64,000 bases of DNA from Candidatus Woesearchaeota archaeon (GTDB lineage: Archaea; Nanobdellota; Nanobdellia; Woesearchaeales; JACPJR01), in assembly GCA_016187565.1 (NCBI GenBank), contig JACPJR010000010.1:132596-196595 (forward strand), given 5' to 3'. Below are positions 17,831 to 25,986 of this stretch, in pieces (the first letter of the stretch is position 1; each line of letters opens with the position of its first letter). The notes under the pieces were generated by a model that saw only the letters and a list, made by a program, of their open reading frames with translations, did no database searches and was not told where the DNA came from. The position numbers were made by a program, and so were the translations under genes.

Positions 17831-17995
17831 ATGATTCCGCTATCAATCCCCCAACCTAAGCGAAAAGCGTCTATTCAATGGAGTTTAGTTACCCTTATCT
17901 TGATTCTAGTAACCTTAGTTGTCCTGTTTATCATTCTCTTTATCCTTAAAGGAAATCTGGAAGGAGTAACCAGTTTTTTTAGTAACATCTATTAG
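17831..17995 (+). CDS. 54-residue membrane micro-protein
   Basis: The frame reads MIPLSIPQPKRKASIQWSLV, then a long hydrophobic helix (LILILVTLVVLFIILFIL) and a short exposed end KGNLEGVTSFF. The KRKASIQWS segment before the helix resembles the pre-helix signals of the island's pilin-like proteins. It lies in the 323-bp gap between two larger members and is co-directional. Expression is plausible but I see no strong TATA box immediately upstream. Confidence 0.45.
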   Translation: MIPLSIPQPKRKASIQWSLVTLILILVTLVVLFIILFILKGNLEGVTSFFSNIY

Positions 17996-18029
17996 AACCT
18001 ATGAGACAGAAATCGAACCCCCATTCACC

Positions 18030-18902
18030 ATGAAACCCTTTAATGTAGCGAATAAAAAGGCGGAGATGCAATGGGAAATTACCGTGTGGATCCTCGTGCT
18101 TGTGGTTTTTGGTATTGGTCTCTTTATCCCGTTCAAAGGAAAAAGCATGGCACAGGGTTTGAGTGATACGCTCTGTAAAGTCCCCCTAGCCTTTGGATTG
18201 TCGTTGTGCGAAGCTCCTGAACATGCCTTTACCTTACATGTTGAACAAAACGATTATCTGACAACAACCATTGCTTGGGAGATGGAAGAAAAGAATAAGG
18301 ACTTTCAGAAGTTTCTTGTTTTCCTTTTCAAAGAGGGTGAAAAAGAACCAGCGTCACCACAGTATACCATCCCAGCGTCCCCTACCGAAGATAAATATAC
18401 GGTTGAAATCAAAAACCTCCTTGAGGGACAAAACTATAATCTCATTGTCTTTGCCCAAGATAAAGAAGGAAAGAACCGTGAAGAAGTTAAGGCAATATTT
18501 TCCTTTACCCTTGCTCCTACGGCTTCATCCTTTGCTGACGTGCTTCAGTATAAGATTGACGTGATGCACTTTGAAATGAATAACGAATTGATGCGTGATG
18601 GTGTTACCAAATCCTTTTGTGGGCATCTTGTTGATAGGGGTAATGAAGGCGGGCTTACCTTAGAGTGTACTGATGTACTTGCCAAGGCGCATGAGGATGG
18701 TAATTGTGACGACCAAGAACTTGAGGGATTTCTCTTGCCGTCAATAAGCCCAGCCCCGTTTACCTGTACCTCTGCTGACACCCAGGAATCATTTTTATTG
18801 CTCAGTACTCTTGCCGATCCAGCAAGCGTTTCTTCATGGCAGGATGATATCGCAGATGTGGTAATGCCTGCTGAACTGGTGGTGAACTTCCGTGAACAAT
18901 AA
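18030..18902 (+). CDS. Membrane-anchored fibronectin-like domain protein
   Basis: A 290-residue protein. After NKKAEMQWEITVWILVLVV, which is signal plus helix, comes a Cys pair and a fibronectin type III-like domain (about residues 70-165: hydrophobic strand pattern, LLEGQNYNLIVFAQD, ending FSFTLAP). A C-terminal Cys-bearing domain follows. The stop overlaps the start of the next gene (GTG 18892), so the two are translationally linked. It is probably an extracellular binding or scaffold protein of the pilus-like structure. Confidence 0.55.
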   Translation: MKPFNVANKKAEMQWEITVWILVLVVFGIGLFIPFKGKSMAQGLSDTLCKVPLAFGLSLCEAPEHAFTLHVEQNDYLTTTIAWEMEEKNKDFQKFLVFLFKEGEKEPASPQYTIPASPTEDKYTVEIKNLLEGQNYNLIVFAQDKEGKNREEVKAIFSFTLAPTASSFADVLQYKIDVMHFEMNNELMRDGVTKSFCGHLVDRGNEGGLTLECTDVLAKAHEDGNCDDQELEGFLLPSISPAPFTCTSADTQESFLLLSTLADPASVSSWQDDIADVVMPAELVVNFREQ

Positions 18903-19251
18903 ACAGCAGAGACAAGGCCAGGGTTTACCCATCAATTATGTGGTCATGGCTGCTCTTGCGCTTATTGCACTGATTATCATTGTCATGCTTATGACTGGCA
19001 AAATACGCTTCTTTAACAAGAATGTTGAGGACTGCGAAACAAAGGGTGGGGAATGTGTTGCTCAGGGATCCTGTTCGGGTTTTGGTCAGGTCGATTTAAC
19101 CTGTCCTAAGGATCGGGTTTGTTGCACAATTACCTGTAAAGCTCTTAGAGGAACGTGTCAGTCATCATGCGATCCAAAAACAGAAACAGAGGTTCCTTTT
19201 GTTGATTGCGATGAAAAAAAAGTATGCTGTACAAAGCGAGAAACAGGGTGA
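18892..19251 (+). CDS. Class III signal peptide protein with two Cys-rich modules (5)
   Basis: GTG start overlapping the upstream gene; 119 residues. QGQGLPINYVVMAALALIAL is a class III signal variant with P for S. Two Cys modules follow, CETKGGEC ... CC and CKALRGTC ... CC, so it looks like a mini-protein with a duplicated head. TGKIRFFNKN between helix and head matches the hinge of the 13-14 kb paralogues. It extends that family to a second place in the island. Confidence 0.65.
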   Translation: MNNKQQRQGQGLPINYVVMAALALIALIIIVMLMTGKIRFFNKNVEDCETKGGECVAQGSCSGFGQVDLTCPKDRVCCTITCKALRGTCQSSCDPKTETEVPFVDCDEKKVCCTKRETG

Positions 19252-19257
19252 GGGTTT

Positions 19258-19569
19258 ATGAAAAAAATGACACAACTAAAGTTCATCAAGCAAAAAAAAG
19301 GTGATGTCCCCTGGTTGCTGGTTCTCTTAATCCTTGCCTTGTTGTTCTTGGCAATCTTTGCATTTGTTGGCAGTAGCATGGTGAAGAAATTTCTTGTGTC
19401 CATTGGAGCGACACAAAACAAAACCGATACTGAGCAAGGTTGTTTGGTTATTCTTGGTGGTGGAGAAGATCAAGACGGAGACGGGTACCGTAACTCTGCG
19501 GAATGCGATTGTGATGATACTGATCCGAAAATCCATGGACCAAAGGAAAACTGCCAAACAAAGAAATAA
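19258..19569 (+). CDS. Membrane-anchored MopE-like calcium-binding mini-protein
   Basis: 103 residues: lysine-rich N-terminus, helix at about 17-40, then a short ectodomain with DQDGDGYRNSAECDCDDTDP. This is the metal/calcium-binding D-x-DGDG plus DCDD motif seen in MopE-type and cohesive surface proteins. It begins 6 nt after the preceding gene. It probably binds calcium outside the cell and may mediate contacts between subunits. It is shorter than typical family proteins, with just one motif. Confidence 0.6.
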   Translation: MKKMTQLKFIKQKKGDVPWLLVLLILALLFLAIFAFVGSSMVKKFLVSIGATQNKTDTEQGCLVILGGGEDQDGDGYRNSAECDCDDTDPKIHGPKENCQTKK

Positions 19570-19626
19570 GACGGATGAAATAAGGAGAAATTGAGCAAAC
19601 TATAAGAGTTAGGAGAGAAAAACACC

Positions 19627-20832
19627 ATGCGTCCCAGAGAAAATCGCCAGTTACGCTGGCAGTATACTCGAAAAGCTTCAGTAGAGTTTCCGACCTGGAT
19701 GGTGGTTAGTCTTGTTCTCTCAGCTATCTTTATTTTGGTTCTTTTTGGTTTTGCTCAGGATCTCTATGCAAGCGTTATCAAGCGGCCTGATGAAAGCGTT
19801 ACCAGCTTTACCACCTTAACTGCAGAGGTCCAAGACTTACTTGAAGATAAAAAGGATTTTGCAGCAGTTGAGCAGTTTCTCTTTACTCTTGATGACCCTT
19901 ATTTTGTCATTGGGTTCGATACAACATGGGAGCCAAAAAGTGAATTTGGAACAGGTGCTATTGCTAATTGTGGAAATGTTCATCTGGATGTTATTCAAAA
20001 ACCATCTCTCTGTAAAGGATCTGCATGTCTGTGTGTCTTTCAGAGTTGGGATAAACCCCAATGTACTCTCTTTGCGGGAGATATTACTTTCATGAGGCCA
20101 CGATCTGTTGATATGGCCGTAGCAGTTGGTGAATTCGAAGCTGAAAAACAACGACGTACACGGTCTGATTCTCATACCATTGTTACCATGTATCCGCCGG
20201 AAACAGAACCACAAGGTATACGTTATGGTTATTTAGTGTACGGGGATTGTGAGACGTGGAAGACAAGCGCCATGTACCTTGAGAAGTATGTTAAGGCTGA
20301 TAAGACGTATGTTTTTATTGCAGAAAAGCCATTTTTAGTAGATCAAGACCAAGAGTTTGATCCACAGCAGCGCTATGAACAGTTACGCCAACTTGTTCCT
20401 CCTCTTTGTTCTGACTATTCAGCTGAGCAGTGTAAGCAACTAAAGCCGGGAACCGAGGTAAGTGTTGAAGCAACGACGATTATTGATGGCAGAGCATGTA
20501 GCACCCGGAAAGCTAACTGTGTTTATCAGCCAAATGATGCCTGTGCTTTAGCGTGTATTTGGCCGTCCTGTCCAGCAAATGAACCGATTAGTACGCCGTG
20601 TACCTGTAACGCCAATCTTATTGAAAAGGGCTATTGTTGCCTGAATAAGGAGACTTCGACTTACAACGTAGAGGCTCGACCATGCCATTGTAAAGAAGTT
20701 TCTCGTTGTCAGGATTATACTGACAGCGAGGGTTTAGATTGTACCCATGATACCTGCTATATTGCTCCACTTACCGGATGTATCTGGGACATATCTACGT
20801 CACGTTGCAAGGAAAAAGCTCCTTTAGATTAG
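19627..20832 (+). CDS. Membrane-anchored protein with Cys-rich C-terminus
   Basis: A 401-residue protein with a basic N-terminus, a helix at about residues 22-45, a mixed domain to about residue 270 and a C-terminal region very rich in cysteine (CALACIWPSCPAN, CTCNANL, GYCCLN, CHCKEVSRC). It is the last gene of this run before the AAA protein. The Cys-rich end resembles disulfide-stabilised stalk modules found in the M23 protein of the same island. No catalytic motif is evident. Confidence 0.55.
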   Translation: MRPRENRQLRWQYTRKASVEFPTWMVVSLVLSAIFILVLFGFAQDLYASVIKRPDESVTSFTTLTAEVQDLLEDKKDFAAVEQFLFTLDDPYFVIGFDTTWEPKSEFGTGAIANCGNVHLDVIQKPSLCKGSACLCVFQSWDKPQCTLFAGDITFMRPRSVDMAVAVGEFEAEKQRRTRSDSHTIVTMYPPETEPQGIRYGYLVYGDCETWKTSAMYLEKYVKADKTYVFIAEKPFLVDQDQEFDPQQRYEQLRQLVPPLCSDYSAEQCKQLKPGTEVSVEATTIIDGRACSTRKANCVYQPNDACALACIWPSCPANEPISTPCTCNANLIEKGYCCLNKETSTYNVEARPCHCKEVSRCQDYTDSEGLDCTHDTCYIAPLTGCIWDISTSRCKEKAPLD

Positions 20833-20866
20833 GTCAATCGACATTTCTTAAGCGTCTTTAAGTAAA

Positions 20867-20876
20867 TTATATAAAA
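20867..20876 (+). promoter_or_regulatory. TATA box of the ARC-like AAA gene
   Basis: TTATATAAAA is centred 28 nt upstream of ATG 20899. Confidence 0.6.
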
Positions 20877-20898
20877 ACTACTGGGATTCCTCTTCCTT

Positions 20899-22296
20899 AT
20901 GTCCAATGAGGAAGTAGGGAAATTAGTGGATGTGCCTTTAGCAGCAACTGCAGAAGAGGTAGGAGAGCCGTCGCAGAAGGAAACAATACAGCGACTAGAA
21001 GAGCATATTCGCTTTTTGGAAAAGGATCATGACAGTGAGATAGACTGCCTCTGGAACGAAATTCGAGCTTTGCAGAATCATGGTGCTGATACCGCAAGAG
21101 TAGTATCGGTTTCTAAATCCACGGTAGAGATTGAGGACGTACAGGGCAACAAATATACAGCCAAGTATGATCCGGATATAAGACGTCAGCTTACTCCAGG
21201 CAGAGAGGTCTATACAAACGCCCAAAGAACGTACATTCAAGGAGTAAAAAGCCATGTGTTAACGGGTCCTGTTGCCCAAGTTACTCGACTCTTAGATCAG
21301 GGAAGAGTAATGGTTGGTAGGGATGGCCACGAAGCGGTCATTTTTGGTGGTAAAGGATTGCGGGTAGGAGATGAGGTCATCTTTGATGATGAAGAAAGAC
21401 ATATTCTCGATGTAATTAGTCGTGCATCGCTTCCTTTAGTGGAATTCCCGAATGTAACCTGGGATGCAGTCGGTGGTCTTGATCACGTTGTTAGCGAAGT
21501 GCAAGAGGTAGTGGAGTTACCTTATTTGTATCCTGATGTTTTTCGTCGTTATCCACTCGTGGGAGGTACAGAAAGAAAGTTGAGGACATTCTTTGGTCTT
21601 GCTCGAGAGGTGGCAGGAGACGGTGGTCCATTGGTCCTCTACGTTGATGAAATTGACTCGATCGGAAGAGAGCGAGGACAGGGAGAGAATTCACGAGTTT
21701 ATGACACTGCTACTAATCAATTATTAGTAGAATTAGATGGCATGAATGAACTCGAGAATGTGGTGTGTATGGCCGCAACAAATCGAGAGAAACTGCTTGA
21801 TAGTGCGCTTATTCGACGATGGGAACATAAGATCTATGTTCCTCGTCCGAGTCAGGAAGGAACAGAGTCTATTTTTTCCATTTACTTAAAACAAGTAGCC
21901 TTGGATTCTCGAGTGGCAGACTTTGATGGATCCTCTCTAAAGGATATGGCAAAAAGGGTTACGGATTCGTTGTTTTCTCATTCCCGTCCCATAGCCAGAA
22001 TCGTGTATTGGGAAAGAGCATATGACCTTGTTGATTTTTCTGATCTCATGAGTGGGAAACTTATCAGAGATACGGTATATCGAGCGGCGTTATTAGCAAT
22101 AGAGCGAGAGATTAAGGGTGGAGCTCGGGGTGTGACCTCTGACGATCTAGAACGGGCTGTCCAGACCGTCTATGAAGAACATCGACACTTTCCTAACCTT
22201 GTCACTGATTATGACAAACGAAATATTGCGGGTAGTCATTACGAGAACATTCAACGAGTAGAGTCTATTACTTCTTCGGGCATTATCTTACGTTGA
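20899..22296 (+). CDS. ARC/Mpa-like AAA protein lacking the Walker A region
   Basis: 465 residues with the order of the proteasomal ATPase ARC/Mpa: coiled coil (about 25-60), two OB-like domains (about 65-175), AAA domain, then an Mpa-type C-terminal helical part (SDLMSGKLIRDTVYRA). VTWDAVGGLD ... VVELPYLYPDVFRRYPL runs directly into VGGTERKLRTFF at residues 220/221 (nucleotide 21559). The roughly 50 residues holding the P-loop and pore loop 1 are absent without a frame break. Walker B (LVLYVDEIDSIG) and sensor 1 (AATNRE) remain. The arginine-finger loop is shortened (LIRRWEHK). The C-terminus lacks HbYX. It is probably a non-ATPase scaffold or a degenerate paralogue; an assembly deletion is possible. 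Confidence 0.75.
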   Translation: MSNEEVGKLVDVPLAATAEEVGEPSQKETIQRLEEHIRFLEKDHDSEIDCLWNEIRALQNHGADTARVVSVSKSTVEIEDVQGNKYTAKYDPDIRRQLTPGREVYTNAQRTYIQGVKSHVLTGPVAQVTRLLDQGRVMVGRDGHEAVIFGGKGLRVGDEVIFDDEERHILDVISRASLPLVEFPNVTWDAVGGLDHVVSEVQEVVELPYLYPDVFRRYPLVGGTERKLRTFFGLAREVAGDGGPLVLYVDEIDSIGRERGQGENSRVYDTATNQLLVELDGMNELENVVCMAATNREKLLDSALIRRWEHKIYVPRPSQEGTESIFSIYLKQVALDSRVADFDGSSLKDMAKRVTDSLFSHSRPIARIVYWERAYDLVDFSDLMSGKLIRDTVYRAALLAIEREIKGGARGVTSDDLERAVQTVYEEHRHFPNLVTDYDKRNIAGSHYENIQRVESITSSGIILR

Positions 22297-22388
22297 ATGT
22301 GAGTATTCCATCCAGTCTTTGACTGGTGGGTTCTCTTGAAACGTCGCACGTCACCAAACCTTTAAAGTCTACTGGTTATTTCTCTTTA

Positions 22389-23345
22389 ATGATGACAAAC
22401 ATCGATGATGCTATTGCCCGTGCCACGGCCTTCGTGCTCGATAGCCGTCACCCTGAAAATGGAATGTGGTATAATTTCCTAACTCGGCATCATGGAGAGA
22501 GTGCAGATTGGGTCAGTTCATTTGTCGGGCTGAATATGCTTCGCGCCGGCACCCCTCGAGACGAATTGTTGAGAACTGCGCAGAGCGTCCTGAAACGCCA
22601 GCGCGAGGGTGGGGGCTTTAGTTATAATCACAAGATTGTTCCGGATGCCGACTCGACTGCCTTCGCAGTCCGTTTTCTTTCTTATTTCGGCTTTGAAGAC
22701 GAACTGGTGAATGCGCGCAGTTTCCTTGCCGCTCATCAGCATACGGACGGCAGTTTTGCGACGTATCGCGAAGAGGCCATCAGGCAGTACACGCGCATCC
22801 CTCTGGAGATGTCGGTCGCAGGATGGTGCGCAGGAACGACTGACGTGACCGCTTCTGCACTTCTAGCATTACCTACCAATATACGCGCAGTATGCTATCT
22901 GCTCAACTCTCAGCTTCCTGACGGGTCTTGGCGGGCTTACTGGTGGACGAGCGATGTCTACACGACGAAGCACGCGGCCGAAGCCCTTCGCCCGTTTGGT
23001 TTCGAGAAAGAAGTGGGTGCTGCTCAGCGATGGCTGGCTGACGACGCCAACGTCCCCTCTCTTCCATTCTATCTCGCACTCTCGATCCAGGCACTGGCAG
23101 AAGACGAAGCATCCAGGCCCATCATAGATGCTCGGGTCGAGAGACTCCTCGCTATGCAGCGAACTGATGACTGGAGCTGGAACACGCAACCCATCCTGCG
23201 TTTCCCATCACCGATGAACGCCGAACCGTGGACTTACCCTTCGTGCTGGCGAGAAGACGCAAGTGACCAAAACAGGATTTTTACCACAGCGACTTGCCTT
23301 AAAGCGCTCAGCGATTATCGAGCAGCAACGGGAAAGCAGTTTTAG
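22389..23345 (+). CDS. Terpene cyclase/prenyltransferase-like alpha-toroid protein
   Basis: About 318 residues from ATG 22389 (a GTG at 22326 is the alternative). Repeated QxxDGSW-like segments (HQHTDGSF, QLPDGSWRAYWW) and GGGFSYN identify the alpha-alpha toroid of squalene-hopene cyclases and prenyltransferases. DADSTAF stands where class II cyclases have D-x-D-D. It has half the length of a full cyclase. GC content and codon choice (CGC, GAC, CTC) are clearly higher than in the flanking genes. This suggests recent transfer, probably bacterial. Substrate unknown. Confidence 0.6.
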   Translation: MMTNIDDAIARATAFVLDSRHPENGMWYNFLTRHHGESADWVSSFVGLNMLRAGTPRDELLRTAQSVLKRQREGGGFSYNHKIVPDADSTAFAVRFLSYFGFEDELVNARSFLAAHQHTDGSFATYREEAIRQYTRIPLEMSVAGWCAGTTDVTASALLALPTNIRAVCYLLNSQLPDGSWRAYWWTSDVYTTKHAAEALRPFGFEKEVGAAQRWLADDANVPSLPFYLALSIQALAEDEASRPIIDARVERLLAMQRTDDWSWNTQPILRFPSPMNAEPWTYPSCWREDASDQNRIFTTATCLKALSDYRAATGKQF

Positions 23346-23396
23346 GACGATTGCCAATAACGTATAGGAACCAGTGTTAGGTCAACGTATATGATG

Positions 23397-23416
23397 CACG
23401 CCATCAGCGTGGCGTG
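23397..23416 (+). terminator. Hairpin after the cyclase-like gene
   Basis: CACGCCA (23397-23403) pairs with TGGCGTG (23410-23416) around a six-base loop and is followed by GTTTGATTACTCTTTC. It may have arrived with the GC-rich gene as its terminator. The 308-bp gap 23346-23653 otherwise holds the MITE copy B and the next promoter. Confidence 0.45.
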
Positions 23417-23441
23417 TGTTTGATTACTCTTTCAGAAAAGC

Positions 23442-23608
23442 AGCTCCATCCAAAAATTCGCTACCGCTCAGGCTAGTAGCTTCAAAATTCTTGACCGGTG
23501 ATGTAAAAGGGCTATGTTCCCGTAGGGAGCCACCCCTCATAACGCCCGTGATCATGTATGGAATTGAATTTTGACTTGAGGCTGCTAGCCCTTTTTCTGG
23601 ATGAAGCT
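23442..23608. mobile_element. MITE-like element, copy B (167 bp) with 9-bp target duplication
   Basis: CAGAAAAGC occurs directly on both sides (23433-23441 and 23609-23617), a perfect 9-bp target-site duplication. The element ends are AGCTCCATCCA on the left and the complement of AGCTTCATCCA on the right. A second inverted pair is GGCTAGTAGCTTCAA (23471-23485) against GGCTAGCAGCCTCAA (complement of 23576-23590). It is in the opposite orientation to copy A. No protein is encoded. Confidence 0.8.
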
Positions 23609-23621
23609 CAGAAAAGCACAA

Positions 23622-23631
23622 GGTATAAATA
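23622..23631 (+). promoter_or_regulatory. TATA box of the amidase-like gene
   Basis: GGTATAAATA is centred 27 nt upstream of ATG 23654. It decides that start over an earlier in-frame ATG at 23558 that lies inside the mobile element. The box is only 5 nt from the element's target duplication. Confidence 0.65.
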
Positions 23632-23653
23632 CAAAAATCATTATAGTCGTTGG

Positions 23654-24739
23654 ATGGTGGCAAAAAAAAGAGGGATATCCTGTTTGTACCATACATTGTA
23701 CCATGCAAAGAGAGGTATGGTTGTTGCAGAAGTGATTATTGATCTTATTCTTCTGGTCAGTACATTTCTCGTTCTTCTTGCCTATGCCAAATCCAGTGCT
23801 GAAGGTACCTTGGTTGAGAAGCTCTATGTTACCCGAGATCAAGCACTCTTAATCGATGCGATCTATGCAGCTCCAGGAAACATTGATTATAGTTATACGC
23901 TTCCAGATACTTTTTTGAATATGTCTCAATTCAACTATTTGTATTATACCTACACGGTTGCCATGACTGAGAAAAATCAGCCTAGCCTTACAGCCTATCC
24001 TCACTATGCTGATCTTTTCCTTGCAAATAATATTTCTTTTCTCACGACGGATATCAAGACACCTATCACCATGCTTCAGTTCAGTAAGATTGGTGATGAG
24101 ATAACCGTTGGCACACTTCCTGAGAAAAACTTACTCAGACAGGATTGTTCAGTATTTGCAGAGCTTCAAACACAGGCAGATGTGGCTACGCGTTCATTTG
24201 TCGTCGATCCAAGTCATGGTGATCTCATTGAGGGATCAAGAGATAGGGGCTATGTCAATGCTCAAGATGCTCTGTTCGCCGAAGCAGAGGTAGCCTACAG
24301 TGTGGCATCATATTTTGCGACAAGGTTGTCAGCCAAGCTCACCAGGGAAGAACAACCTGATGCTGTTGTTGATCGACTGTTGCCGATTGGCCAAGATACT
24401 GACTTTGTTCTAAGTATCCACACGGGAAGTACACTTCCTGAGGAAAACCCAGTTATTGCGTTTATTCCTCCAGACTCCCCTTACAGTCAAAAATTCGCCT
24501 GTATTGCAATAAACACCCTGCTTGAAAAATATCCAGACATTACGCAAGTTGCTATCCTTGAACGTGATGATTCTCTCCTTACGAAGAACCAAGGTTTTGG
24601 AAAACAGCATGTTGCGGTTCAATTTGAATTAGGAAATATCCAGATTCCTCGAGAGGAGAATGTCATGCTGGACAAACACCGTGAGCTTGCACAGGCATTG
24701 CATGAGGCCATCAACACCTATTACGGGGTGGCATCATGA
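23654..24739 (+). CDS. Membrane-anchored Amidase_3-like (N-acetylmuramoyl-L-alanine amidase fold) protein
   Basis: 361 residues: N-terminal helix (about 23-45), a linker domain, then an Amidase_3-like domain (about 180-355). VVDPSHGD holds the first zinc His (188), AEAEVAYSVA a Glu (210/212), VLSIHTGS the second His (256) and AVQFELGN the catalytic Glu (325). These are the positions of His, Glu, His, Glu in DPGHGG ... SIHAN ... VELGF of bacterial amidases. LTREE and DRLL match the usual TR-x-D and R segments. Archaea usually lack murein, so the target may be bacterial prey or host walls, a different glycopeptide, or none. It overlaps the next gene by 4 nt. Confidence 0.7.
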   Translation: MVAKKRGISCLYHTLYHAKRGMVVAEVIIDLILLVSTFLVLLAYAKSSAEGTLVEKLYVTRDQALLIDAIYAAPGNIDYSYTLPDTFLNMSQFNYLYYTYTVAMTEKNQPSLTAYPHYADLFLANNISFLTTDIKTPITMLQFSKIGDEITVGTLPEKNLLRQDCSVFAELQTQADVATRSFVVDPSHGDLIEGSRDRGYVNAQDALFAEAEVAYSVASYFATRLSAKLTREEQPDAVVDRLLPIGQDTDFVLSIHTGSTLPEENPVIAFIPPDSPYSQKFACIAINTLLEKYPDITQVAILERDDSLLTKNQGFGKQHVAVQFELGNIQIPREENVMLDKHRELAQALHEAINTYYGVAS

Positions 24740-25332
24740 GCGTATCTCTTCCTGGATGGTTACGATGGGCTAAACAACAGAGAGCCCTGAAAAACCGTCA
24801 AGGTATAGGCCCGATTACTACGGTGATGTGGATTCCGAAAATACTATTTCTTGTTATTGTGTTTATCGTGGCCATCATTCTTATCCGAGAATTTCTCGTA
24901 ACCGGTATTGATGTGTTCGAGCCAGAAGCAGCAACGTTTATCAACAGTTTTCTGTACTCCCCTCATGGACTTTCTTACCGTGATCCTGGCACCGGAAGAG
25001 TGTATCCGGGGATCATTGATATCCAGAGATTCAATGCAGAAAATGTTGCGCATTCTCTGGATAGAGCATTCAGTTTTGGCAAGGAGAATAACCACGTCGC
25101 AGCACAATTTCGTCTCAAGAGTGTTTCTGGTACTGAGGAAACAATCGTTTATTACAATCAAGCTAAGTACGAGTATTGGAGTACGCTGGCAAAAGCCTTT
25201 GGCAATTCAGCCTATGTTGGTCCTGGTGGAGCACGAGAAAAAAAGCAACAATTGTATGTGCTGGCCAGAACAAAAGACGGAACTCTTGAACAAAAAATCC
25301 TTGAAATCAGTGTGGTCATTCCCAATGATTAA
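24736..25332 (+). CDS. Membrane-anchored protein between the amidase-like and M23 genes
   Basis: 198 residues with a basic N-terminus, a helix at about 32-52 and an ectodomain of about 145 residues without cysteine. The 4-nt overlap with the amidase-like gene and the 8-nt overlap with the next gene show tight coupling. The helix is preceded by GIGPITTVMWIPK, another pilin-like junction. No named family. It is probably a partner or anchor subunit for the hydrolase-like proteins. Confidence 0.55.
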   Translation: MSVSLPGWLRWAKQQRALKNRQGIGPITTVMWIPKILFLVIVFIVAIILIREFLVTGIDVFEPEAATFINSFLYSPHGLSYRDPGTGRVYPGIIDIQRFNAENVAHSLDRAFSFGKENNHVAAQFRLKSVSGTEETIVYYNQAKYEYWSTLAKAFGNSAYVGPGGAREKKQQLYVLARTKDGTLEQKILEISVVIPND

Positions 25333-25972
25333 GAACCAGTATTATCTGAACAGAGAAATTCGAGAAACAACACCCAGAAAAGCAAGAAAAGGACTAGGAA
25401 CGGTTACTACTGCTTTTTTTTCTTATACGGCTTTTGCTCTGTTGGTCATTATTTTCTTTTTTATTATAGCACTACAGACTGATACCATTGCAGAACAGAA
25501 AAAATCATATATTAATACCAGCAATGTTCTTGGCTCAGGCTTAGAACTCCATTGGGATCTTACCCTGCTGAATTATCTCCGTACTCCAGTAACTGTGGAT
25601 GGTGAGGCCATGACCATGGCAGATCTTATTGTTTTGTGGTACCATAATCCTGAGAAATACGAAGCCTTGCTGACCAGTCAATCTACTGAGGTGTTGAACC
25701 AATGGACTTACCATTACATTGATCCCCAATTCAAAAACGAGCGTATCATGGCGTATGCTGTTTGGATATCTGAAGGGCCACCTGTTCGTGGCGAAATTCA
25801 GTCAATCCTCCTTCGTCTTCCATCTACTCAATATAAGGGTGAGCATTGTTTGATGAGGGGTAGTCTCTGTCAACAAGCAGGGGGAGCATATCTTCCAGGA
25901 AGTGAAACCAAAACCATCTATGTCAGCATTCTTGCCAGTCGTGCAGCCGCATCGACCGATGAAGACAAATAA
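25325..25972 (+). CDS. Membrane-anchored protein preceding the M23 gene
   Basis: I place the start at ATG 25325, overlapping the previous stop, since it gives a normal cluster N-terminus (KGLGTVTTAFFSYTAFAL followed by a helix at about residues 30-55). The product is 215 residues with a soluble ectodomain carrying one Cys pair (CLMRGSLC). It is translationally linked to both neighbours (15 nt to the M23 gene). It has the same plan as the preceding gene. Function unknown. Confidence 0.55.
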   Translation: MIKNQYYLNREIRETTPRKARKGLGTVTTAFFSYTAFALLVIIFFFIIALQTDTIAEQKKSYINTSNVLGSGLELHWDLTLLNYLRTPVTVDGEAMTMADLIVLWYHNPEKYEALLTSQSTEVLNQWTYHYIDPQFKNERIMAYAVWISEGPPVRGEIQSILLRLPSTQYKGEHCLMRGSLCQQAGGAYLPGSETKTIYVSILASRAAASTDEDK

Positions 25973-25986
25973 CACTGAGAAAAACC

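Noticed and set aside
21541-21600. Frameshift hiding the Walker A motif of the AAA protein
   Set aside because: The sequence on both sides of residue 220 is in the same frame, and the missing P-loop is not found in the other frames or upstream; it is a clean absence.
23424-23708. Minus-strand frame over MITE copy B and the amidase-like gene start
   Set aside because: It follows the mobile element and continues antisense into a supported gene. The similarity to the N-terminus of the 11.3-kb protein is explained by the shared element, not by a protein family.
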